DNA of 64,000 bases, taken from contig CM023448.1 of assembly GCA_013339765.2 (NCBI GenBank), positions 197,014,409 through 197,078,408 on the forward strand, written 5' to 3'. Each line of letters starts with the position of its first letter. The stretch's first letter is position 1. This DNA is from Haemaphysalis longicornis. Taxonomy: Eukaryota > Arthropoda > Arachnida > Ixodida > Ixodidae. Both the position numbers and the translations under genes were made by a program. Below are positions 1 to 11,944 of this stretch, in pieces. The notes under the pieces were generated by a model that saw only the letters and a list, made by a program, of their open reading frames with translations, ran no database searches and had not been told where the DNA came from.

Positions 1-655
1 GATGTAGGTTTACACTCGTTTTTTGAGAGAGGCGTAAAGATCTTCCCTCCATTTTAGTTACATAACGTATTGTTGGTGTCAGCATCAGTACCGGTGGGAG
101 AGGCACTTTGATGGCGTCAGTTGCTGGTACAGCTGGCGATCGTTTCTGCCAAGCCATCGCCTCTTGTATTTCGCAATGCCAAACGTATCAGCTCCCAGCA
201 GCCAACCAAGCCCTTTCATTCTACTCCGGTCGCCCTCCCTCAACTGTTAGCCTTGCCAGCGCCTTAGTCACGTGACCGGTTAATCTCGGGGCGACGCGTG
301 TTGGAAAGCGGCAACGTTGGCAAAACGTGATCCGCGTGGCGCTGAGTTGTCTATCGTTGGGCAGATCGCCGCTACTTCGGCAATCTCAAACATCGATCGC
401 CTTGGTAACCAGGCACAAGCCGCTATCGAATTCAGTTACGATCGGGTGATCCCCGGGGCCCCACCTTACTAAATGTGGGCGATACAGGCGTCCCACTCAC
501 TGCCATTGTGAAGCGGGCGATGCGTTTGGCATTGACAAAATAAACGAGACGAATGCCAAGCATGCTACCACCGACTGGACGGAGAACGACCTTCACTGGG
601 AAGGTGCGGTGCCTGGTCAAATCACCCACTCTGCAGTTGCCGTTCCACGGTAATT
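1..655. other. Unclassified intergenic stretch
   Basis: No gene, repeat boundary or RNA gene could be supported here. The stretch is somewhat GC-rich between about 100 and 640 and has a short minus-strand open frame (432-629) that matches no family I recognise. It may be an old element fragment. Confidence 0.3.
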
Positions 656-661
656 CAGATC

Positions 662-1074
662 AAAGGTACCTTGCAACACTTTTTTCAACTTTTTTCGAAA
701 ACATACAGTACTTAGATTAGGGGGTCGCAAAGTATTGCAGCCAATAATCATGACTGCACATCAGTTAACATGAACTTTTCGAAAGATTTTTCTTTCTTTT
801 ACGGTTTTAGCGTTCCTCGACCGCTCAAATTGCGTGATTACAGCGATGTAGCGGCTATTGGCGGGCTTTTCTTCAGTGACAACGTTGAACGCATTCAATA
901 TTTCTTTAAAAAAGAAGGCCACAAAAGCAAAGCAGAAACATACGGTGTATCTGCTGCGAGGAGCAACTCAGGCAGTACCGCTCCGTGTTGGCAATAACTA
1001 CAGCTTTCGCAGTGCTTCCAAACCCAGAAGGAAAGAGTGAAAGCTTTCATCGGAAATATTGCAGAGCTCCTTTA
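662..1074. mobile_element. Non-autonomous TIR element (MITE-like), copy 1
   Basis: The left end (aaaggtaccttgcaacac) and the right end (near 1056-1074, read on the other strand) form imperfect terminal inverted repeats. The interior is collinear with 45765-46209, sharing the landmarks 'tacttagatta(g)gggtcgcaaagta', 'gatgtagcggctattggc' and 'gctttcgcagtg'. No transposase frame is visible. The short frames at 770-1040 lie inside this repeat and are not genes. The superfamily is unassigned and no clear target duplication was seen. Confidence 0.55.
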
Positions 1075-1079
1075 AGGCG

Positions 1080-2945
1080 AGCGCCGCATCTGGCTGCCTC
1101 AGTCATAGCTTTCGGTGGGCAGCAATGGCGTACTTTCGGGGATGCTTCATGAGCGCGGTTGATAGCGTACGGCTAGCAGGCACGGAAAAATCGAAAATGA
1201 GCCTAATAGCGCCGTCGCGTTAATATCGGAGCCGTAAATCGGTCTAGAAGAAACATGTTTCTTCAGGAACGGCCAACAGGACGGACATTTGGTGATGAAA
1301 GTCAGTCAACACTTGAAAAGGATATGGTAGAAATAGCGCAAGCATAGTAGCAGGGGATATTCTGATATACGCGGCGTATTTCGTATATTTTTTTTGCATT
1401 ACGAAAAAGGGTTTCCATTATGAAATAGGGTTGTGCCCGATTTCAGCTTGCTTCTCCACTCTTTTCTTGCGCCTGAGTGATTAAAAAGGTGGCTGTAATT
1501 TAGGGACCAATTACACTGGAATTAGTGAAAGTAAGTACCATTTTTTCAGCGATGATGAACCGCAAATATCCTGGGCCCATTGGCCTCATATCGGAGTTTT
1601 ATTAAAAATTTTCATGTGTTACTTTCCCGTCTCACGTGAAGGAATCACGACGGCTTATAAAATTGACATTCTGCATGACATATTTTACAGATGTTATGCC
1701 CTTCTAATTCACAAAAGCGGAAGTTTAGCAAAGTTGAGAAAGAGTTCAATATATTATGTAACACTTGACAGCAACCTATTTGCGAAAATGCCCTTTAAGT
1801 GATGCAGAAGCCTCCAATACTCTAGACCTGAAGGCGTCACCTATGAGATTTATCAAGCAATTTTCAAGGGTTTTTTTTTTCTCCTGTCCTACATGAAGTA
1901 ATCACGGTGGCTTACAAAAGTGGCATTCTGCTCTTCTTATTTTCTAAGCCATTTTGCATAGGTTATGCCATTCTAATTCACAAAAAGCAGATCTGCAAAG
2001 TTGAAGGCGTGGATGGCTACGTACTGATATACTTACGTAACACTGACAAAAAATATTTGTGAAGGTACTGGCAGACCGGCCATAACTAACAACAGTAAAC
2101 ATGAGAGGTGCGCACAAACCCGTGGGATTCGGAGCTACGGAATTCAGACGAACATTTTTATTGCTCCCTTTGTTCTACAATTCGCATCCGATGGGGCTCG
2201 GTAGGTTGCAGTTATTCAAATTGACATGACTAAAGCTGTGTGGAAGGTTAGCCCATAGTTTCAATTTTATGTTTTAGAGCATAGGTGGCCTTACAGAAGC
2301 TCTACACAAAAGGGCGTAGTGCTATGTTGCAATAGCTGTACGACCAGGTTGATCGCAAACATCGAGCTTTCTATTCCTAGTCTTATTAGATGCCTTGAAT
2401 GGCACAGCTGGCCGTTAAGACCATTTTTATTTTGTTTCTACCTCCAGCCGCTGTGCATTAGCATTGTGCAGGGCAGTGCCACGTCTGGCTTCTCTCAGTT
2501 AGGTATTAAAGTCAGATATAGAGCCCATACAGTTAACGTTGCACTTTTTTTGTTAGTACAAGAAAAGTGCCATGGAGGTCGATATGCGGACAAAGCTTAT
2601 GTGAATCCTGGAAATTTAAGAGGATTTTGAATAGATCGGTGCGGTACAAAACGGCGGAAATTGGGGCCATAACAAGGAATTCCAAAGGGCTTTACTTCAT
2701 CTGTGTACTTCTACATCAGTTTCATGTGCCCTTGTACATCAGTTTCGTCTTATTTCTCTTCAGCGTTTGTAGTTGTGAAGCTTATTGTGCAGGCATGGAT
2801 GCCTTTATTTGCGCAGTGTTCAATGCGCTCCTTTTCTAGCGACTTCAATATGTAGTTAATGTCCTCAGCTGAGCAAAAGGTGAGGTACAAGCAGTTTATA
2901 AAGTGTTTTTTATAAACACTTATTTTTGTAAACACTTGCAAGGTG
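1080..2945. other. AT-rich stretch without recognisable genes
   Basis: Two related low-complexity segments occur near 1600-1720 and 1870-1980 (shared words such as 'cttataaaattgacattctgc' versus 'cttacaaaagtggcattctgc', shown only in part), which suggests an old local duplication. Plus-strand open frames at 2319-2630 and 2567-2839 match no known family. Confidence 0.3.
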
Positions 2946-2949
2946 GGCC

Positions 2950-3012
2950 CATGGGCGCACACCCTATGAGCTCCTACCTTATGGTAGGAGCTTATAAGGT
3001 GGGTTGCCCATG
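2950..3012 (+). other. Imperfect 63-nt hairpin
   Basis: Positions 2950-2978 pair with 2983-3012 around a four-base loop (ttat). The inner part (ctcctacc / ggtaggag) pairs perfectly. The outer part (catgggc / gcccatg) pairs across a few mismatches, wobbles and one bulge. The size suits a pre-miRNA, but the loop is small. A MITE remnant is an equally good explanation. Confidence 0.4.
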
Positions 3013-5630
3013 CATCAGGATAGCCTTTTTCTTCTATTTAAGTCTGCTCCTCTGACTCAGTGGGATTTTTGATAGCCAGTTCGTTTTACATTTCTTCTTT
3101 TAAGAAACTGCTGATCATCCATTTTTATGGTGACCGATTCGGTATCTCGTTGTGGTTTTGCCTTTTTATTTGCACCGTATCAGCATGAAAACCCTAAGCT
3201 ACAATGGGGCTTTCTTAAAGTTGCTGACCATTTCAAGGTCTTTGCTGCCTTTTTGACGCGAGTAGTTGGTCCGCACTCTCCAGGAAGGACATGACAGGTC
3301 TACTAATGTTTCTCCCTGTTCCCATTTACACGTCATATGCATTTAAGATTTTTAGTTAGTAGAGGGCTGCAACAAGTCATGCGTATGCATATATTCAGGC
3401 TGCTGGAAAACGTTTTTTACATTGCATAATTCTCGTTGCGAAAGCGTGCATTTCGAGTAAAAGAGCTCTTTATCATAGGCCTATTGACTGTACCTTGAGC
3501 ACTCAACATGAGACAATTGACCACTGCCTTGTTTTACCTCGAAATTGTGTGTCCTTTCGAGAGGCTAAGTGGTGAACTCTAAAAACATATATAATCATTA
3601 CACCTTATATAATATTCCATTTTTGCCAGTGGCCGAAAACTGTTCCTTGCGCGGTGATCTTTGTGTATAATTGGATTGTTCAGCCTGTTGGAGTGCCGCA
3701 TGATGAACAGAACTGTGGAGGGACGTCGGGGCACGAAAATGCGCGCTTGTTGAAGTGTCTATCTATCTTAGTCACAGTCACTGCGTCTTCTTCAAGCGTG
3801 CGTGTGTCTGCCTGACTTTTAAAGTGTGTGTGAGCGCAGTGTTATTGAATAAATCGCGCGATTTTTGAGGGTTTGCGGGGCTAGTCTACCGTGCAGTAAA
3901 AAAAATACGGCCCGTGTCCTAGTGGCTTGGTGTACCGCCTCCAAACTTAGGTGCACTGGTTAGATGCCGATAACTTCGGAACTTCTAAAATCGTTTTGAT
4001 TCACAAATCTGGGCTCAGCTGTACATGGTCAGTAATAGCATCGATGGACAGATTGCGAAGCCCACATGGAAATAGCCATGCAGCGACGGCCACACGGTGA
4101 TGAAAACACGGTGGCCGAAGCAGCCCGAACATTAATGATTGACAGGTGCCGCTGTTGACATTGTTGCCGAAATACCTCGTTAATGCATCAATGAAATAAA
4201 TTCTGTGCATGATCGCCGATATACATTCGTATGTGATTGGTGCCTTCTGTGATTTTTCCTTGGTCACGGCTATACTCACGAGTTTTGCGTTAAAATCCAC
4301 CATTCTGCCATGTGAACTGGTTCATACAGCTTTGTTAGAGAACACAATTTAAAAGTAATTATGCTTTGGCTCCTAGTTACCAGCCCACTGCACTGGCACG
4401 TAAAAGCGCCTGATGTATATATAGCGGTGTAGCTCATGTAAATATCAACCGACGACGTGGCGATGTCTCGCACAAAGAACACCCAAGTGAAGCCCCCCTA
4501 GCCCCATCTCGGTGTGTGTAGCAGGTGGGATATCTGTGCTTACGCTCCTGTAACAACGCGGTGACTGATTCTGTAAATGTGAATGCCAGATGGTTATTCA
4601 TTAGTGAAAGCACTCGGCATGCGATAATTTTATCCTGTACGACCAGCCCCAATAGGTGTACCCGTGCTGCATTTGCCATTTGCAAGCAATATCATTGGGC
4701 TCTGAATCGGCCTCCGTAAAAGCCAAGGCACACCGCAGCACCAGGTCCGTACACGTAATAGAAGAGCGGATGTCCAACTCCGGCGAACATTTTATGAGCT
4801 CGTACATTTCGGGCAGGCAGGCAAGCCTGTGATAACTGCGGAGCCACAACGAGGCGGCTAATTACCACCCTTCGTTCCCATAGAAGTTTTGGACCTGCCA
4901 GCCGCGTCGTTGCTTAGCTTTTAGTGCAAACCGAAGTTTCCGTTTGATCATGCGGATTGAGGAGCGCAGTAGATGCCCGCACCGATACTTTGATATGTAA
5001 AAAAATTGCTAGAGGTTTTCGGGGGAATAGGGATTCGACTGGTTATCACTTCCGCATCGGAACCCGTGTTCAGAGGGTAAGGGTAAGAATAACGATACAG
5101 GCAGGTTCGTTTTAGTTTTTGTAGTTTTCTCTGAAAATTTCTGAGCTCTCATGAATCCTCGCGAGCACCTGGGTAAAATTTTTACACGAGTTTGCTACCG
5201 CTAAGGACACGTAATGCGCACTACAACACCGCCTGCATCCCGAACCAAGACCTATTCCCGCTCCTGTTTGTAACGTGGAACTAGGAGCGTACTTCAGATG
5301 TGTTCAGGAAGCGGGATGACTTATTTTATGGACGATTAACCCTTTTACCGGTAAGACTAGGAGCAGAATTCCAATGTGGTTTGCCCTACTGAAGGCCGGC
5401 ATGTAGGTTTCTATGCATGGTGGTGCAGGATTAAATAATGTGAACTATCTCAGGCGTTTTAACGTGGGTCAGCGGCTTGCACACATGGGAATTTCATTAT
5501 TTCGCTGAACTAAAGTTGCGGTTTTCGAGGCTGACAATCAAAGCCATGAGGGTATTCTTCTGAAGTTAATGGTAAGTGTTTATCGCGAGACACCCAGAGC
5601 GCATAGTCCTTCCAGGCAAACAGGCCCTTT
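3013..5630. other. Stretch without recognisable genes
   Basis: Only short, unsupported open frames occur, some on both strands (4001-4849). No RT, transposase or cellular domain was recognised and no boundaries were found. Confidence 0.3.
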
Positions 5631-5631
5631 T

Positions 5632-6172
5632 AGATGCGACTGCATCTCATTCACTCGCCTTGTCCCTCCATACGGCGTTGTTGTCTGTCCACACCCCTCC
5701 CCCTACACTATAAAAAAAATAATAGTTAGAGGCACCCGGTTTCGATCCCACGACCCTGTGGGCGGAACGCGAGGTACATGGTGCTCTTCCCACTGCGCCA
5801 CAAAAACGAGACAGAATCAAATGCTACGAACGCGCCTTATATCCTTCACTCATTCAAACTACGTCAAGATGCTACTGATACAACGCATGATGGGGCAATG
5901 ATTAACACTTGCAATAAAAGAAAAGAAGCTCCCACTTACAGCAACAATGATGGAGTAAAGGTCGTTGCGACAGCGAAGCCCCAAGCATACCACTTAGAGA
6001 GATTGACCAAGGTTGGCCAATAAAACATAATAATAATCATAAAACATAATAATCATACGCGTTCCCGAAACGTTTCACGCGATTTCAGAATCAATCCAAC
6101 GGAAACACCAAGTGAACCCCACGATGCGTCGAATCTACACAGGGTTCCCCTCGCGGGGAGGTGGGCGCAATT
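5632..6172 (+). repeat. Tail-box repeat, copy a (interrupted by a tRNA-like segment)
   Basis: The left part (agatgcgactgcatctcatt ... cattcactcgccttg) matches 53100 onward. The right part (cgtttcacgcgat ... atgcgtcgaatctacac ... ggggaggtggg) matches 53405-53505. The conserved end, which reads ATGCG(T/A)CG.ATNTAC followed by GTTCCC, is also shared with the ends of the repeats at 40430-40490 and 46840-46890. The interior differs from copy d and holds a tRNA-like sequence at 5729-5803. There is no convincing protein; the open frame at 5569-5901 is incidental. Confidence 0.55.
5729..5803 (-). repeat. tRNA-derived SINE head (relic)
   Basis: Read on the minus strand this has an A-box-like TGGCGCAGTGGG and a B-box-like GGGATCGAAACC about 40 bases apart, as in pol III type 2 promoters. 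It lacks matching acceptor-stem pairing, so it is a SINE head or pseudo-tRNA and not a functional tRNA gene. Confidence 0.5.
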
Positions 6173-6179
6173 TTTGTTC

Positions 6180-7985
6180 TGTACATATAATAAATGTTTT
6201 CAGGTTTTCTTTGCGTTCTATTTGACGAGCCGCTGAGTCCATCAGCTTGTCATGCGGGCGCATGCGCCTGCTGTGTATGGAGGATGCCAAGATGTTCGCA
6301 GATAGATTCCTCGTACACATGTCGTGTAAGTGAGGCGCATGTTTGTTCGTATATAGTTTTTTTACGGTAAAAGAGTGGTGTTTGGACCAGTTAAGTAGGT
6401 GCACTTTTGAAAAACGAAAGTTTTTACGAAACGTGCGTTTGCTGCACGCATCAATAGGGGTTAGGTCATTTCGTATAGGTGCAACCATTTCAGGTAGGCT
6501 CCCTGGAGACCAAAACACCGCATCCTAAACACCCCAGAATTTGTCCGCCCTGCGGCATTAGAGGTTAAAACATGCCCCACAGAGCGAGGCGTTCGTCATG
6601 CGGTGGACATAAATAGGCTGATTACTGAAATAAAAAATGATTACGCTGTATAACCCGTAGTTGATAGCACGAGCAGGCCTGTGCTGTGGTGGAGAGATTG
6701 CGTGACGTAAGCATGCAAAGATTTTTTTCTCGGGTATATGCCCCCCTCTGCCATAAAAGAACAACCATTTGATAAGGTTATTCTTTCAAACCAATAAAGA
6801 CGAGGTGGCATTGAGCTGCATAATCAAACGACGCAAAGGAAGATATCTGCCGGTTGGTTACGAGGCGAAAGTTCAACAGTGTAATAATATATATAGCACA
6901 TTTTCACCAGATGACACCACTGAAAACCGCTCTAACGAGAATAGAAGTTTCCATCGCCCCGTTACAAGCACATTATTCGCAGGCGATTGTGTTTTATCAA
7001 CGCGTGGCCGCTGCAGTTAGCACCTGCAATTAAGAGACAAAAGGGCACTCTACGTGATAGGTACGTGGGAAAAAGTATGTGGTAAGGCAGAATATGCTCC
7101 ACACGGGACTAAATTTCAGGTGGTAGTTGAGCGTTAGCATGCATAATTTCTTTGTTCTGCAAGCGGCGCGATTGCTGCTAAGCCAAAGACCAGATGCCGA
7201 CAATGTCGCCATGTCGTCCTTGGCTTCATGCGTGTGTAAAAAAGCTACCTGGCATAAATTTTCGACAACGCGCACCGACTGATGACATTGGCGCAGGGAT
7301 CTCGTCACGTTGTAGTATGCCGAATTTTATCGAAACTGCTATAGAAACTGTGCTTTTAAAGAAATTTTCAAACTTCTCACCCACTAAAGTTTTTGGATGT
7401 ATACGCCAATTTGGGGAAAAAATAATATTAGCTCTTCCTTTTCTTTCTCTGTACAGCCTCCTTGGGAAGTGTCAATTGGAACTTATTTGTAGAACAAGTC
7501 GTAAGCTCTATTTACCTTTTAAAATAAGCGAATAATGTCTATTCTGTGCGAGTGGATTCAGATACGCGATGAACTTTTATAGTATAAAATAAATGTCCCT
7601 CCACATGACACATTTATTATGTAATGCTAGGTGTCAGTATGGAACTAAATAAATGGTGTCATTCCGTTCTGTGGCATAAAAAATCCCTCTCTCTTGAAAG
7701 CCAACTAGAAACTGCTGAATTTTAGTAATTACCTACTTATTTCCCGCATACGCATTTATTCTTGGACGTAGTTGAGTTTTTTGAGGTTTTTTCCGACCGC
7801 TATTTTTAATAGCTGTTGGTGAACTTTTAAAATAACTTCCACAAACAAGTGAAATGAAAGCTAACTACTTTTAAAACAGAATCACAACCAAATACGCGCA
7901 GAAATACCAGCCGCAAAAAAATAAATTATGTGATCGCTAGCATCGTTTGCTCAGCTAACCATTTTACGGGACGTTCAGAGAGGCG
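6180..7985. other. Stretch left of the receptor exon without a recognised exon
   Basis: This would be the intron side of the minus-strand receptor gene. I looked for the TM6-TM7 exon (a [KR]QVxKML-like start, an FxxxWxP motif and NPxxY) and did not see it here or down to position 1. Open frames at 6135-6518 (-), 7030-7308 (-) and 7194-7535 (+) match nothing I recognise. Confidence 0.35.
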
Positions 7986-8063
7986 CTAAAATCCCCGGAC
8001 ATATGGGGATTGCGACGAGGGCTGATTCAGGAGCCAGTTGCACGTCGAAGAGACCGCAGGCAT

Positions 8064-8072
8064 GCTCACCTG
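8064..8072 (-). other. Splice donor of the TRHR-like receptor exon
   Basis: On the minus strand the exon ends CAG and the intron begins GTGAGC, a full match to the metazoan 5' splice consensus. The cut falls after codon 277 (phase 0), just before the point where TRHR-family proteins enter TM6. Reading through gives 27 unrelated residues and then a stop. Confidence 0.85.
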
Positions 8073-8900
8073 TACTCTCGAGCTGCTGTTGGATGAGCTC
8101 TTCTTGGAGTCGGTGGTGCCGTTGGCCTTAGAGTTGAAGTTTGACTGGAAGAGGACGCGGGCCATGAGTCCGTAGAGGACGCAGGACAGCAGCAGTGGCA
8201 CTACGTAGAAGAGAATGATGTCGGCGAAGAAGTAGCTGCGGTAGTGGTGCCGAGACAAAGCGAAGGTGCAGGTCTCTATGTTGTCGTGTCCTTTATAGTA
8301 GACGGCCGTGGTAGTTGTAAGCGCCAGCCACGGCGAGCAGTAGGAGCAAGCGAACAGCCACACGCCCAGGATGATCTTCTTGGCGCGCTTCACGGTGCAC
8401 ATGGTCTGGGCCTTCATGGGAAGGCAGATGGCAATGTAGCGCTCCACGGTGAAGGCCGTGATGGACAGCGATGAGGCGTTGATCCCCAGGTACTGCAGGA
8501 AGATGAAGAGCGCGCAGCCTGCGCGGCCCCAGATCCACTCGTCGCCCAGCACGTAGTAGGAAATGATCTCGTTGGGCACTGACGCCACCAGGACCATGAA
8601 GTCGGCCACTGACAGGCTGACCAGGTAGCAGTTGGTCGGCGTGTGCATGCTGCGGGTGCGCATCACCACGATCACCACCATGATGTTGCCCAGCACACCA
8701 ACGGCGAAAATGATGCCCTGGAAGATGGTTCCGATGATGCGGTAGTTGACCGAGTAGTACGTCGGGTCCTGGTATGTGCGGTTCGGCACCAACACTGTCG
8801 TATTGTTCCACGGACCGTCCCACTCGTCCGCACTCGTGGTCAGCTCGGTCATCACCAGCGCAGGTAGCAAGGCCGCGAGAAGAAACGCCACAGTAGCCAT
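8070..8900 (-). CDS. Thyrotropin-releasing hormone receptor-like GPCR (TRHR / EFLamide receptor family), 5' exon, partial
   Basis: Class A neuropeptide GPCR of the plasma membrane; vertebrate TRHR couples mainly to Gq. The 277 visible residues run from the start to the third intracellular loop. Residues 3-17 form a hydrophobic signal-like segment, followed by N-glycosylation sequons at N32, N33 and N40. Helices lie near 55-80 (GVLGN, N72), 91-115 (SLSVAD, D100), 127-157, 173-195 (W181) and 222-251 (P235). C129 and C211 would form the conserved disulfide. The DRY motif is ERY (153-155), as in TRHR. The TM3 string LQYLGINASS keeps Y137 and N141, equivalent to the TRH-contacting Tyr106 and Asn110 of human TRHR. 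The start has a strong context (G at -3 and +4). TM6-TM7 are encoded by an exon outside the window. In protostomes the orthologue of TRHR is the EFLamide receptor, so that ligand is the likeliest. The exon is uninterrupted and looks functional. Confidence 0.9.
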
Positions 8901-9390
8901 GTCGATTCACTTTTCCGTCAAAATGTCTTTTTCTTCCTGGTGTTAGGATAAAAATTTGTCCAGCTGATTCAATTAAACAAAGTTTATAAACAGTTCGGAG
9001 CGGCCGAAATGTGGCGCGCAACTCTCCGCGGCGCGGCTAGCACGGAGAGCTGCGCGCATCTGATGCCCACAAGTTGGGACGAAAAAGTTCGGGGCGAACT
9101 TGGGGAAGTTGCACCGCTGTGTCCAACGCTCCGGGGCTGAATGAGCGCAGCCTTTGGGGAGGACCCCGGCCCTCTCCCCCTGGGGCCGCCAGAGAGCGTC
9201 GCGGCCTGTTGCTATGCCAACGACGGAGCGGAGAGGTGGCGCCATCTCTTCGTTGCCGCCCACTGGCTGTCAGCTTCCATCTCGCGCCCGAAAATTGCGG
9301 CGTTTACGCTCGTTTCAAGCCCCTCCGTCTAAAGGCTTCAGACCTCGTGTCTTCAGGTTACTCCGCGCAAAAAGAGTAGCATAGCCAAGT
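8901..9390 (-). promoter_or_regulatory. CpG-rich 5' flank of the receptor gene (possible promoter/5' UTR)
   Basis: Upstream of the start codon, 8990-9330 is markedly richer in G+C and CpG than its surroundings. No TATA box at a fixed distance from an initiator could be chosen with confidence. It may contain the 5' UTR, an upstream non-coding exon or a TATA-less promoter. Open frames seen on both strands here look like by-products of the base composition. Confidence 0.35.
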
Positions 9391-11940
9391 TCTCGCGTTG
9401 CGCTTCGGCTGGTCTGCTTTTAAAGTGACAATTACTAGAATACGTGCATCATCACAGGAACAACAACCAACAGGATGCCACCGAGCATAACGCGTCTAAT
9501 GTTTAGCGAGAGCGACACGTGGCCTTCGCGATACTTGACCCCGTTTTGAAACAAAGGCTAAGTCGTTGGGGATTTTTTCTAGGGGTAAAACTTGATGCTC
9601 TTCTGCGGTTAATGTTTTTCACGTACCTAACAACCCATTTTTTTTTTCGTAAAGCGGATGAAGATTTTTTCATTTATATCTCTAATATACGTGATGTTAA
9701 GTTTAATTAAAGGACATCCAAGATGAACTTCAGTGATAAAATGATGCTACTCTGCTAATATTGTAAAAAAAGCAGGGAACAAAAAACAGGATTTGCTCCT
9801 CTGACAAATTCAGCCTTACAGAGGTAATGAATTTTAACTACCTTCTCATTGATTTTTTTTATACGAAACAGAATAGCCTCACAAGATGCAGAACCTAGCC
9901 GTCATAATGGCCTTGCACCATGATTATTTTTGCCAGGTCCCTGAGTCTGCTATAATTAGTGAAATATTAACCAAATAGCTGCGTTTTCAGAAAATATGTC
10001 TGACAGGCTCATTATAATTTGTGGAGACTGAAAACTCACCTCTAGGCTAGCATTACCCCGCATCGTGAAGTGCTATTAGTATCTAAGCATACCAGAAACT
10101 AAATACTGCTACTTACACAGTTTCCGATTTCATTACGGTAAGGTAGAGTCACCTTTGCTTTTTGCCATGACTAGTTGTTAAGTGCGCTGAATGCGCAACG
10201 AATCTACGTGGTTTCTATTGTTGAAGTGGTTTTACACATTATTATGAGTGTTTGAAAAAACAGTAATCATACTTTTCTCGTGACAAAAACCATGGGGTAC
10301 CGGACCACACTCGCGTTGAAGCACTCAACTAAAATCCAAAAGAGGCATACCTCTGGCACGGCGAGTAGCTAGCCCATCGTCATTGCCATGAGGCCGCGTT
10401 TTAGGCTCAGTGGAGGGACCTGTAGAATCATGCGAAAATTCTGAATTCACAAAAAGAAAGAAAATATGCGTTTCAATCTGCGAGCCGACCCTTTTCCGAA
10501 GCAAACACGCCTGCTGTCGGCAGGGACAGCAGTCGGCCATATGATATGCGGTGGAAGTGGTCTCACGCCTTTTCCTTGTTCAGCGGGCACGGCTGGCCTG
10601 CGCCAGAGTGCGCTGCTCGGTGAAAGTGTTTGGTGTTCGTCGCGCTTTGCTTACGCAAGCGCACAACCGCTCATCTTTCGCAGTTTCCTAAGGTGTGTGC
10701 ACTGCCCTCACGAGAAGACCGTGACGTTGGAGACACGGTAAGAGGGGCCAAATACGCAGTGAAACTGTAATGCTCGTCCACAGATTGGTTACCCGCCGGC
10801 TTTTTTCTTCACTCGCTCAATTCTTTTCCCTTATTTTCATATCTAAACATCAACGATCGTGATGTTTTACAACTTTTTTTTGTATTATGAACCGGCAGCT
10901 GCTGCTTATCTTTCCTCGTCTGAGGCTGGGAAGTCTGCGTAAATATACCGTATACGTACTTGCTGGTTTATTCGTAGTTTCGAGCAGCTGCAGTATTGAG
11001 CGGCACTCAGTTGCATGGACTCCGACTGCACATCGGAAGTAGTGAAGTTAGTGCGCAAACCGTCATGTTTCTGCACGTGCATCGAACGCAGGAATCAGGA
11101 AGGAAAGCCAAGTCGCTTGTAGAATCTCGGAAGAATAGAGAAAGGTGAAATTTTGTTACCATCTATTGTAACGGAGGAAGCAATGGAAATATTTCTGCCG
11201 GAAAGGAGGTCCAGATTGAAAGAATAAAACTAACCGGCATCGATAGCTTAGTCTCTTGAAGACAGTTTGGTCGAGAAAAAAAATAACTGTGCCACCTTTT
11301 CCCACTTCTCAACATGTGTGCCAAAAACTTGCAAACGAGCGTCGAAATAAAAAAAGGAAACAAGTAAATCATGCCCTTCTTGGGGAGCTACAATGTTAAT
11401 TTTATACTACAGACTTATTTAGTGAACTCACTGTGTACGTTAGTGTGGACCCCCCCCCCCCAAAAAAAAAAAAAAAAAAACGCCGCCACACGTTTTTTTC
11501 GCATCTACACACATTACGGGTATTCCCAAAGCAAAATACAGGTGTTGGTCCGTTGAAGTTGTGTGGACATTAGGCTTACCACTCTGGTGGTTTGTAGAAA
11601 TCGAACAATTAGTGGTTGCTCGAATGTTCCTCCCTGTTCTGCGTTAATGGCCAAGAACTACCAGAATTTGCTTATCTTATTACCTTAACCTCGAAAGGAA
11701 ACCTGTAGTTGAACCCTTCTAGGCGGATTATGATTTGTCCATTGACCGTTGTCACACGCACATCGCTACCTGCAGCTACGGCAAACCTCGATTACTTGAA
11801 TTATAACGGCTCTTCCTCCGAGGTAGGTATTACATCGTGAACCCGGCAATGACGCAATCTGCGGAGTCAAATCTTAACATGACATGACGTCTATATATTG
11901 TAAGAAATAATAAGACTCAGTAAACACTGAGTCCGTAGTA
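9391..11940. other. AT-rich stretch without recognised genes; C/A homopolymer at 11450-11480
   Basis: No coding or element signature was recognised. There is an uninterrupted poly(C) run at 11450-11461 followed by poly(A) at 11462-11480. A somewhat GC-rich patch at 10330-10740 has a 91-aa open frame (10466-10741) of no known family. Confidence 0.3.
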
Positions 11941-11944
11941 GAAA

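Noticed and set aside
8293..9021. 242-codon and smaller frames overlapping the receptor exon
   Set aside because: They are alternative frames of a GC-rich coding exon. Only the 8070-8900 frame has GPCR motifs.
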